64,000 nucleotides of DNA, taken from NCBI GenBank assembly GCA_022828595.1, contig JAKGHH010000001.1, positions 118,370,999-118,434,998 on the forward strand. The letters are read 5' to 3'. A program made the translations under genes and the position numbers. This document shows positions 13,301 through 25,300 of this stretch, piece after piece. This DNA is from Nelumbo lutea. Lineage: Eukaryota; Streptophyta; Magnoliopsida; Proteales; Nelumbonaceae. The notes below the pieces were generated by a model. That model saw only the letters and a list, made by a program, of their open reading frames with translations, did no database searches and was not told where the DNA came from. How positions within the stretch are numbered: position 1 is the first letter of the stretch; each line of letters begins with the position of its first letter.

Positions 13301-16300
13301 ATTTTTAGTGTCAAAATAGGGCATAGATGGATAGCTTCCCTATTCTTTTTGAGATGGCTGCTGACAAAGAAGCTCAAATGCCAGATTGTACGCAGATGCT
13401 GAATGGAAATTCCATTTGGGTTTCCCTCAATTTAGAAAAAATTTGAATGGGGAAGTATGGTGGAAATGCTACATAAACTACACAACACTAAGTGGACATT
13501 AGGAGAAATGATATTAGAACTTGGAAATGAGAGAAACCTGAAAATTTCACAGTCAAACCATTTTACAGTTCCATTACCAGATATCAGGACATGTCAATCC
13601 CTGTTAAGACGTTTGGTGCAAGAATGTTCCTACAAAGATATATTTTCTTTTTTCTGTGGACTGCTAATTTGAACAGAATTTTAACAAAGGACAACTTGCT
13701 AAGGAAGAGTATGATGCTGGACTCTACTGTGTTCTCTGTGATGAGCAACTAGAATCAATAAATCATCTATAGCTTCACTGCAACTTCTCATTCAATATTT
13801 GGTCTAAAATCTGGAATCTGTTTGAGGTGAAAAGTCACTGTGCCAGTAACAGTGGTGGAGTTCGTAAAGAGCTGGAAGATTAGTGGTTTAACTAAGAGAG
13901 GGGAAAATGGCTTGGAATATCATTCCTGCCGTGGTTTCTTGGTGCATATAGCAGGAGAGAAATGCAAGGATCAAGAGCAAAAGCGGTTCTATAAACTCAA
14001 GTTATGTTTGGATAAGCTTTTGCTTTTGTGTTATTTGAGAGTACAAAAGCACAAAGTATCTTTAATGCTTTTACTTTGTGCTTTTGTAGTTTGGTAATTA
14101 TTGCTATCAAAACATGCTTTTGAGATTAAAAGCATAAATAAGTTTTTGGTTATGCCATGTTGTTACCACGCTGGACATGATGAATTTCATGTGTCAACTT
14201 GTTATTTATTAACATTTATAATATAAAAATGTCACATGACCCATAAGTGTGCCATGTGGTACAAATTAGCACCATGTGGCGTATATTTTGCCATGTGTCA
14301 CTAATTTGATCAAAAAAATATGTGCACATCAAACTTGGCATATATTTTGCCATGTGTCACTAATGTGACATGGCATATATTTTGCCATATTTACAAATTT
14401 GCCATGTGCCATATATTATGGTATGTGTCATATATTTATGGGCATCATGGTATATATCTTGACATGTGTTGCTAATTTTGCTACATGACATATATATTGT
14501 CATATTAATAAATTTGCCACATGTCATATATTTTGCCAAGTGGCATATATTATGCCACATTATATATTTATAGGCATCATGACATGTATCTCGCCGTATG
14601 TTGAAAATTTTTCCACATGGCACATATTTGGCCATATTCATAAATTTGCCTTGTGGCATATATTTATGGGCATCATGACTGATAGTTGTGTCATGTGAGA
14701 CATATGGCCCAAATATGCTTTCGAAGAATGAAGTAATAAAGCATGACTTTGTGCTTTTTGTTGCACAAGTATAACAAGTATTTCTGCTTCAGGTGTTTTT
14801 GCTTTAAACACACTTTACCAAACTCCGAAGCATAATTTTTGCTGTTGGAACACATAAGTACTTCTGGCTTTGCTATAAACAAAATGTTCAGACAAAGCAC
14901 AGCTACTAATTTGTACATGATAATCTTTTTGTCAAACAGGGTCTGGGGGTATAGTGTTGTATGGGCAGTTATTGACTTATTGTATAATCCTTGTATACAG
15001 CAACATGTTGTGCATGTTTTTTTAAATAATGATACTATATGTTATCTTTTCTCAAAGTTATTAACTAAAACTACTACTACCTAGCATCAAGATACAAGGA
15101 TAACCCCCTTGTACAATGAGATTCTGTATAAGGGAAAACTGAAGTGGCCCAATTACAAAAAGACCAATACCAACAAAAAAAAAATCTTACAAATTCCTGA
15201 CAAAGAGAAACCCCAATCAAAAAAAGAATGTGTTTTTGAACAGAGTGATTTTCCAACCAAGAGAACACCATCCCAATGCTTTTTGAAAACCACTCAAAAA
15301 TTCTGCTATTTCTTTCACACCAGACCGCCCTGAAGACCAAACGGGATTTCCTGCTCACTACTAAGGGTGTCAATGGACCGGTTTTGGATTGGACAGTGTC
15401 CAATCCAAAATCAATTTGGACAGATTGGGCAGACCAACAAGACATTGGATTGGACCAATCCAGTCCAAAATATTTATTAGATTGAATTGGACCTGGTCCG
15501 TCCATAATAAATTTATATTGGATTGAGTTGGATCAAGCCAATATCTGGTCCATTAATATAAGATAAGAATATAGGTGTCAATGGACTGGGTTTGGGTTGA
15601 AATCAATCTAAATTAAAACGAATTTGAACAGATTGAACAGTCCAGACATTGGATTGAATCGGTCCAAAATGGTCCAAAATACATTGGATTGGATTGGGCC
15701 TGATCCATTTGTAATGGATTCACATTGGACTGGATTGCATTGGACAAAATCCAGTCCAATTGACACCCCTACTCACTACTCTGTACCCACACTCTACCTG
15801 CCGTGAATTGCAGTCACACATCTCTATTATGTAATTCCCAGAAGACTGCTGTAGGGATGATGCTCCAAGCTACCCTGCCAGCCTTGCTTAACCCCTTTCG
15901 CAACCAAGAACCAATGAATCCCATCACATCAGCCAGAAAGCACATTTTAACCCCTAACATAACCAACAATCATCCCCAATCCCATCACATCATCTGTGGT
16001 TTCCACACTTCTATTACACATGATGCAACTTTAATCCGTCACTGCTATACCTCTTCTGACTAAGTTATCCATTGTCAGAATTTTTTCAAGAACTGCAGAC
16101 CAAACAGAGAAACTTAGATGACACTCCTCTTCTGATTGTCAGAATCTTATCAAGAACTGCAGACCAAACAAAGAAATTTAGATGATTTCTGATCCACATC
16201 CATTCACTTGGGAAGTTCGAGGCATCCTCCCTTGTCAAACTGTTGTAAAAAGAATTAACAAAAATTCCCCAGATTTCTCAAAAATCCACTTCCTTTTGTC

Positions 16301-19300
16301 TTCCCATGCACAATTCGTCCCTGAGATATACAAAACCCATACCTGATCTGCATTAGCTCAAGCCCCACCCAATCAAATGGTTTAGCAGTCCAATTGTCCA
16401 ATTTATAGGGAAATTGACAGGACGGGCCGGTCTGAACATCTGGTTAAACATGACAGACATTTGGTCGATCCAAGTTATCCAACCAACCAATGTACAAAGG
16501 TGTTGACAAAGTCAAGTGGTCCGATCTAGTCAGTTTCCCAGACTGCTAACAGGTCCAATTTGCCAGTTCAACCATGGGTTGAAACACACCTCAAGACACC
16601 CCATCTGTCTTCTTAGGGCTGTCAACAGGTTGGGTCTGGTTCGGGACAGCCTGTATCAGTCCCGTCCAGATTATTAATTGGGACAAATCATAGGGCCAAA
16701 ACTTTCTCGGTAACAATCAGGTAACAGGTCTTACCCAATTAGTCCTTATTATACTGCCAGTAATAATTATTTAAATAAATAACAACCTAAAACTTGGTTT
16801 TTGATAATATAATCTCAATAACAATGACATAGAATAATAAATTATTTATATGTAAATACATCAAGTGTTTAAAATCAAAATTGTCTTATATATTATCTAT
16901 CAAATTTACACTTTTACACGTAAAGCATAATAACAATTACAAAACTAGGAAACCTTTATGTATTATTAACAAAATAATCGGTTCAGATCTAAGTCAGTTC
17001 AAAACAAGCAAGAACTAGAACCAACCCAATTATTAATCAGGACAAAACCACAGAACCAGAACCGATATAATCAGTTAGGTCAGTTTGGATCTGTCAGGTA
17101 GAACCAACCCATTGACATCCCTATTATCTATCCTCTTTCTCTTTGAATTTAATGTTATTTCATTAATTCCTAGTCCTCCATTTAAATTCAAATGCATTAA
17201 CTATAACCATTCAGTCTAAGTAATTATTAATCCAAATTATCAAAATCCCCATGTAAAAATTTATTTATTAAGTGATGTGATTTGAACCTAAAAAAGTTGA
17301 TTTCAACATTCAAGTTGCTTTCATAAAACTACAGTTGTTACAAGGTTGATGGTGGGTTAGATGCTTTAAGTTGAAGCTCAACCCAATTTCCACCCCTGCT
17401 CACTTTGGTCTTTCATGTACATTTCTTGTGTTCATTAAAATACCTTATCTTCTTCAAGCAAAAGAAATAAAAAAAAAAAAAAAAAACTTTTGTATGTTTT
17501 GACAACATGGGAATTCATTTGTACATGAAGCATGCTGAAGAAATAAGTCATGAGTGTGGGGTTCCATACCCACACTCAAACTCTAGTGTGTGTGGTTCCA
17601 TACCCACACCTACTTTCCTAATTGTTTTTATTTTCTTTTAAGATTGGGCCAGCTGGCCTTTTCATGTTTATCTATATTATATTTTGTCTTACTAGGATTA
17701 GGACTTGAGTATTTCTGTCCTATTATTGTAAGGAATTAAGGTTATAAATAAGAAAGAATTTGGGGCGGCAGATATAAATCATCGAACCCCTTTCTTCTCT
17801 CTTCTCTTCTTCTTCTTCTCCTGTACTCTTCTTTTCTCTTCTTCTCTTTTCTGAATTACAGTAGAACAGAAATCTACTTGCTTTATTCAAGTTGGTATCA
17901 GAGCCTGGGAGGCGAAAGAAACTAGGTTTTTTATGTAAGCCTGATATGGTCGGCTACATGAGAAACCATTAGATCAAGACCTCTGCAGAAGTTGCCTGGT
18001 TCTTGGAGGTTACTGCAGTGCTGAAGACTGCCCAAGAAAGATTCTTGGAGAATTACTCAGTGACCAGGAAGAATCAGATATCAGACTCGATCAAGGTTAG
18101 GGTTTCAAACCTGAGAAGACAATCAGAATTCTTTTTCTGAGAAAGAATTCAGATTCGATCAGAGTTGTTTTTCTGAAGTGGACGATCAAAGTTCCATTTT
18201 CTGAAGTGGACGACCAGGATTTCAAACCAAAGAGTTTTTTTTCCTGAGAAAGGTACAATCTTTAAGCTAATTCGACCTTAGATAGAAGTTATCAAGAATT
18301 CTTTTTACAGCAGCATAATAAATCTGAGAATATCTTGTTGTTTTGAGAATACCTTGCTGTCGACTCCTTGGCATTAAACCCTTCGATCCCTTTTTTGAGG
18401 AATCAGGATCTGTTTTTTACTGATATTAATCTAGGGCTCTGATTTTACAAAAGTTACAGTTTTGAGAGAAAACTGTCGACTGAAATTAAGTTCTAGGTAC
18501 CTATTCTTTGCTGAAGATCAACTTCTGGATTGCTTTTCTGTTCCTCTCTTAGTGTTTCAGCAAAAAAAGGACTTTTCTTCTTGAAGTTTTGTGACCATTT
18601 TTCAATCTACATAGTATGGAAAGGGTTGGAAGTGAAGTAAAAGCTCAAGGGGAAGTTTTTGGGACTGGTAATATGACTGAAAATATGTTCCAGATAACCA
18701 CTGTTAGGTTTGATGGAACAAATTACTTGGAATGGGCCCAATCGGCAATGATGGCCATTGGGGGCAGAGGAAAATTAGGGTATGTAACTGGAGACACAAA
18801 AGAATCAGCCAAGGAGGATATATCTCACCCAAGATGGGTTCAAGAGAACTACTTGGTGATGACCTGGCTATGCAACTCTATACAGCCCCACATCAGCCGA
18901 AATTATCTCTAGGCTAAAACAGCCAAGGAGATTTGGGACAGCATTAAGGAGACCTATTCCCAACCCCTCAATGTTGCTAGAGCATATGAGATAAAATGTG
19001 AGGTGAAAAACCTCAAGCAAGGAGAGAGGCCAGTCGAAGTATACTTTTCTACCCTAAAATCCATTTGGCATGAGATTGATCACTTAGAAACCATTGAATG
19101 GGAAAGCCAGAAGGATGCAGCAACACATAGAAAACTGCTTGAAATAAACAGGGTTTTCAAGTTCTTAGTCGGCCTAAACTCAGATTTTGACATTACAAGA
19201 CAGCAACTTCTCACTAGGGAGAGTGTGACCCTATCTCATGCCTACTCATTAGTCCACAGTGAAGAGAGTAGGAGGAAGATAATGCTATCCTTCCAGCCCA

Positions 19301-22300
19301 CAGAAGCAGCCTTGTTAGCAACAAAATTCAAAGCTGGAGGACAAAAGGAAAAAGAAGTTAAGAAGGAAGACAAAAAAAGATATTTTTTGTGATCATTGCA
19401 AGAAGACCAAACACACTAGGGAGACATGTTGAAAGTTGGATCCGCACCTAATGCCAACTAGACTCAAAAACAAGAAGGGAATTGCTAATACAGCAACTAA
19501 TACTGGATAACACATCCTCCTCCAGCACAAGGACCACATCCTTGGATGCCTTGGCAGCTGTCCGAGCTGCACTAACACAATTAGAAAAGGAAGCTGGTAT
19601 TTTTGGATCTTCAATACTACACCAGCTCAATCTACTTCAGCCCTTGCTCATACAGGTACAAGAGCTACTGCATGCCATGCTTCCATCCCAAGTAATACTA
19701 GACCTTCCTGGATAATAGATTCAAGTGCTTCAAACCATATGATCAGCATATCTACTTTATTCAGCACCTATTGTTTATCCTCTAGGAGAGACAAAGTTTC
19801 CATTGTTGATGACTCTCTTGTATCAATTTCTGTCAAGGGAGACATCAAATTGTCAGATACCATCACCCTATCCTCAGGTTTGCATGTTCTTAAGTTTAGT
19901 GCTAACTTACTTTTAGTTAGTAGTATTACTATAAATCAAAACTGTTCAATAACCTTTTTCCCTGATTGGTGTATTTTTCAGGATCTGGAAATGAAGAAGG
20001 TGATTGGGACTGGCCGTGAGATGAATGTAGTCTACCTACTTGATCATTCATAGGGGGAGCAGAGGAAAGTAGGGAAATTATTTGTTTCACAGTCTTATAG
20101 TAAGATTATACTTTGGCACAACCGCTTAGGTCATTTGTCTTTTGGGTCTTTGAAGAGTCTTTTTCCAAAGTTGTTTGATTCAGTACAAGTGTCTAAGTTA
20201 AAATGTGAAAGCAATGTATTAAAACGTGAAGGCGTGACGCAAGGCGTTCCACTACCTAGAGGCGTGAAGCGTAGTTCAGAACGCAAGAGGCGTAAGCCTC
20301 CTTGAGAGGAGGGGGGTTAGGAGGAGGATGAAGGAGAAAGGGGGATCTCATTTTTTCTTTATTTTTAATAAAAATCTTTTATATTAAGAAGAATAAAAAT
20401 GCATAACATTAGTTGAATGTTCTGGATTTATTGGAAGAAACTGAAAAGTTAGGAGTGAAACCTGCTGATACTCACATTGAGCCTAACCATAAGATAAGTG
20501 CAAAAAGTGAACTCCTTAAGGACATGGCTATATACCAAAGGCTGATTGAATAACTTCTTTATCTCTGCCTAACTCGGCCAGATATTTCTTATGTTGTTAG
20601 TATTGTCAGTCAATACATGCATTCTCCCAGGACCACCCACCTCCTTGCAGTAGAAAGGATTCTTTCCTACTTAAAGAGATGTCCAGGGAGAGGTATACTC
20701 TTCAAGAATAATGGTCATATGAAACTAAAAGTGTACACAAATGTGGATTGGGCTGGATGTGTTGATGACAGTAGATCTACCTCTGGATATTGTGCATTTG
20801 TGGGGGGAAACCTTGTTTCCTGGAGAAGTAAGAAACAGAATGTTGTTGCTCGCTCCAGTGCAAAAGCAGAATACAGATCTATGGCTAATGGTGTCGCAGA
20901 AGTGTTATGGCTGAAATCCTTGCTTAGTGAGTTGGAGATTGATTATGAGCAGCCTCCAATGCTATATTGTGATAATCAAACTGCAATTAATATTGCCTAC
21001 AACCCAATACAGCATGACAGGACTAAGCATATTGAGGTTGACAGACATTTTATCCGAGAGCGAGTTGCATCTCAAGAAGTATGCCTTCCTTACGTTGCCT
21101 CAAACATGCAGTTAGTTGATCTCTTCACCAAAGCAGTCACAAAAATCAAATTGGAGATAGATTTACGCAAGTTGGGCATGACAAATATCTACTCCCAACT
21201 TGAAGGGGAGTGAAGAAATAAGTCACAAGTGTGGGGTTCCATACCCACACTCAAGCTCTAGTGTGTGTGGTTCCATACCCACACCCAGTTTCTTAATTGT
21301 TTTTATTTTTCTTTTAAGATTGGGCCGGCTGGCCTTTTTGTGTTTATCTATATTATATTTTGTCTTAACAGGATTAGGACTTAAGTATTTCTGTCCTATT
21401 ACTGTAAGGAATTAAAGGTTATAAATAAGAAAGAATTTGGGGTGGCAGATATCAATCACCAAACCCCTTTCTTCTCTCTTCTCCTCTCTTCTCTTCTTCT
21501 CTCTTCTCCTCTCTTCTCTTCTTCTTCTTCTTCTCCTGTACTCTTCTTTTCTCTTCTTCTCTTTTCTGAATTACAGTAGAACAGAAATCTACTTGCTTTA
21601 TTCAAGTCATGCATCATAGGGTTGTGATCCAGCAACTAACAACTAGATTTCCGACATTAAACTGCATATATGTATGAATTTATCAACCCAAAGAAAAGAA
21701 AATAACCTAATGAAGCTGCAGATTAGTGGATTAAACAAGAAAACCTGAGATAGCTGTGAAGCAGTTCTGTCACCCTTGTAGTCTCCTTTGAGGATGTTTG
21801 ACCAATTCCCTTCCCCAAATTTCTGCACAGCAGCAATCAGTTCCATATCCTCCTCTGCAGTCCATAGTTTCCTTTTCCTTCGTGCAGGCAGCCCACCACT
21901 TGTAGATCCACCTCCATCCAATCCCTCTACAGATGTTGTTGTTGGCAAAGGTTGTTTCTGGACTGAAACTGGAATAGTAATGTTTGTCCCTTGTGAAGAA
22001 GAAGCCAGTTGTTTCTCTGATGGAGTACGAAATGCCTGACCATTGGGTATATTTATGGTCAATGGAGCCTCTACAGTTGAGTGGTTGAGAAGACCAGAAT
22101 CACTTGGCAAACCGGAAGCAATGAGTACCTGGCCAGAGGAAAGGCAATGCAATATAAAATAAATAAATAAATAAAACAAATAGCAGTAACAAACAAACGA
22201 AAGAAGAGTCCTGATGTACACTTCCTTTCTCTCAGTATAATATGGATAAAGGAGCAGCACCCATGAATAGACAGTCACTAAGAATGACCTCAGGCACGAT

Positions 22301-25300
22301 TGCTATAAATAAAGCATGGATAAATGATCAGCATGGATCCAACTGATCTGGACTATAAACTAGTACAAAGTAAGGTAGCATTTTCAATTGCATGGTTGCT
22401 TGGGCTACAAAATTGATCTGAGAGCCTCAGACAATATGACGCAAATCAGCTGCAATTACACATCACATTCACATTATGGATATTTTTTCAAAAGATAACA
22501 TGTAAATGTATCTATTAAATAATTTATATCAAAATATATATACAAGCCCCTTGTACAAATAATCTATGTGCAGTAAAACCACAGGGCAAACTATGATTCC
22601 CTAAAGATCAACAGACAGAAAAGAGTGGCCAGACTTTCTCTTTATGAAAAAGGTTAAATATTGTATTAATCAAAGAAAAGAGACAATACAAAACAATACC
22701 TCGATCACAGCAAGCTGCTATTTCTACAAGCCTAGGCTGTACACCCAACAATAATTATAATAAAGAATGTCAGTGATGAAAAAATAACCATATTGGGTGC
22801 CTCTGAAACATCTATGTATTGCCACCTGTCACCAAGAAGTACACTCTGCCCCATTGGGCCTCTACAACTGAGTCCTCCAAGTTCAATTTGACTTAAAAAA
22901 TTCTAGGACTTCTTTCCCTCCACAGTCCACACCAGAGCCAAAGGAACAACACCCCACACACCACTTTTCATTTTCTTCTTAAACAATCCAGCTGCCAGCT
23001 TTTCATGAAGTTTTCCTCATTCTCGGGAAAGCATAGCTGAACCCCAAAAAACGTCCAGCATCCTCGCCCCCAGACTTCCCACAGAATTACAATGCAAGAA
23101 CAAGTGATCCACTGATTCCATTCTCTTTCGCACATTATATAAACCTCATTATCTGTCACAAAACCCCTTCTTAGCAAGTTGACAGTGGCCAAATGCTTAT
23201 TCAAAGCTGCAGTTCATAGCAGAAAAGCCGTTTTTCCTGAAGCAGCTGTGCACCAAATCCTAGCCCAAGGAAATTGGGCCTCTCCCTGATCAATCAGGCT
23301 ATTATAAAATGATTTGATTGAGAATATACCATTCTTTCTCCGCCTCCAAACTCTCTTATCAGCCAATGATCTGCTTCGGATCACTGCTTCTATCTTGCAC
23401 AATAAGCTTGTACATTGATTAAAAATAGGATTCCAAGCACCTCTCTCACTGTGACATTCATACATATCATCAACAAAGCTTCTTTATTGTGGACCATCTC
23501 AAACAAAAAGGGAAACAAAATCTGCAATGTTTTGATCCACACACCAAGAATACTTCCATCACCAATTTTATATCTAATGCCTTTCAAGAAACCAAATTTA
23601 GTTTGTTGGATTCCATTCCAAAGGGAGCAACCATAGCTATTATTAATATCACCTAGGTCCCAATTCCCATCTTCAGAGCTATGATTATCCATAATAATCT
23701 GCCTCCACAAGCTGTCCACTCTCAAAACAGTTTTAATAAGAGTAATCTTTCCACCTTTCAATAAATATTTGAATTTCCACCCCGCCAATTTTTTATTGAA
23801 CCTTTCCACCACCAGCTCTCAAACAGCTTTGGAAACACATTGCTCTCCTAATGGCAGACCAAGGTATTTTGTAGGAAGCTTTTCAACCTTGGAACCAACA
23901 GATTCAGTCAACATCTCCACATCCACCCCTTCTCCCACAGCACATAGTTCACTCTTTTTCAATATTAACTTTCAGACCAGATATAGCTTCAAACCATTTC
24001 AAATAAATCTCAAATTTAACACTTCTTCCTGATCAACCTTATAAAAGAAGTGTCATAAGCAATTCAAAAGAGGCACTCCCTCCCTTTTACCCAACCTACA
24101 TGCTTCAAGCAATCACCACTCCACCACTCAATTAGCTCCTACTAGGGGTGATCATGGGCCAGGCCGGGCCGAGCCAGGCTTTGCACTTATGATAAAGGCT
24201 ATAGCTTAGGCCTGGGCCCAGCCCGGCCTGGGGTTCCGGGCCCGAAACATAAGCCCTAGCCCAGGTCTACACGGGCCCGGGCCGGGCCAGGCCTGATTCT
24301 TGGTCAATGTCTTTCATATATAAAACATTACATATCTATAATATTTTATATTAAATGACATAACATGCATATAAACTTATTTTCTACATTATATAATATA
24401 AAATATTACATATAATATAAATTATACATGTCATGTTATAATATTTATATATAAAAAATATATAGTATAATGTAAAATAACATGTACACATTATACACGG
24501 GCCCGGGCCGGGCTTGAAGTATTAAGCCCAAGCCTGGTCCTAAAATTTGCTAACAGCCCCCTCACCATCAAATCTTTCCACTGCCATCACCGGCATCCCC
24601 TCATCTTCCATACAAAACAACAATGGCTTGTTTGCTTCCTTTGGCATTGACTCCGCCCACAATGATACAATCAGTAGCCTTTCCCCATCAATCACTCTCA
24701 CCTTTAGAGGAATACCTTTCCAAAGTACTTTAATCATGATCCATTCCACCATCTATTTGGCTTTCACCAAGTTGTCTGTCTCAAAAGAGGAGCAAATCAC
24801 TGCATCAACAGGACTCTTTTCATTTCAAACACTCTAGCATTTCTTTCTAACCAGATTGCCCAAATAATTGCCAAATGAAAAACAAACCACTAGCCAACAG
24901 ATTCTATCTTTCTTGTTCATGCCTCTGATGTATCATTCTTTAAGAAGGTCAGGAACAGATGCTCACTAGAACCCAAGAAGCCAAATGGCCTGTTAAATGT
25001 GCTTATTCACATTATGAATTATGAATAACGAATACAGGTTGGAAAAAAGTAATACACAATGCATGCTTAGTTTTGCAATCGAATACTATAGTAACCTTGT
25101 AGTTGATATTAATGAAAATTAACCTCACAAATGGTTTGTCATGGGATATTGTACTTTTAGGGGTGGAAATTTTGTGTCATCAAGGAGCAAGAAGCAATCT
25201 ATTGTTGCTCAACCTAGTGTTGTAAGAAGCATAAAGCAATAGGTCATGGTTCATCCAATCTGCTTTGGTTGAAAGACTTACTTGGTGATTTGGCTATTGA

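Larger units (their letters stand above)
17536..21607 (+). mobile_element. Ty1/Copia LTR retrotransposon, internally deleted, 4.07 kb
   Basis: Two LTRs (357 and 397 bp) bracket a tRNA-iMet primer site, broken gag, a protease piece, the start of integrase and a C-terminal RT/RNase H. Integrase core and most of RT are missing; about 200 bp of unrelated GC-rich repeat sits at the joint. A 5-bp duplication CATGC flanks the element (17531-17535, 21608-21612). Apart from an expanded CTT-type tract in the right LTR, the LTRs differ at only a small share of positions, so insertion is fairly recent. It is antisense to the host gene in intron 4. Confidence 0.88.

Noticed and set aside
14360..14659. 99-codon minus-strand ORF with MPHGKF-like repeats
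   Set aside because: It is the translation of short noncoding repeats in an AT-rich element.
14210..14690. possible CRISPR-like array of regularly spaced repeats
   Set aside because: Units are imperfect, irregularly spaced, in both orientations and within a plant intron; CRISPR arrays do not occur there.
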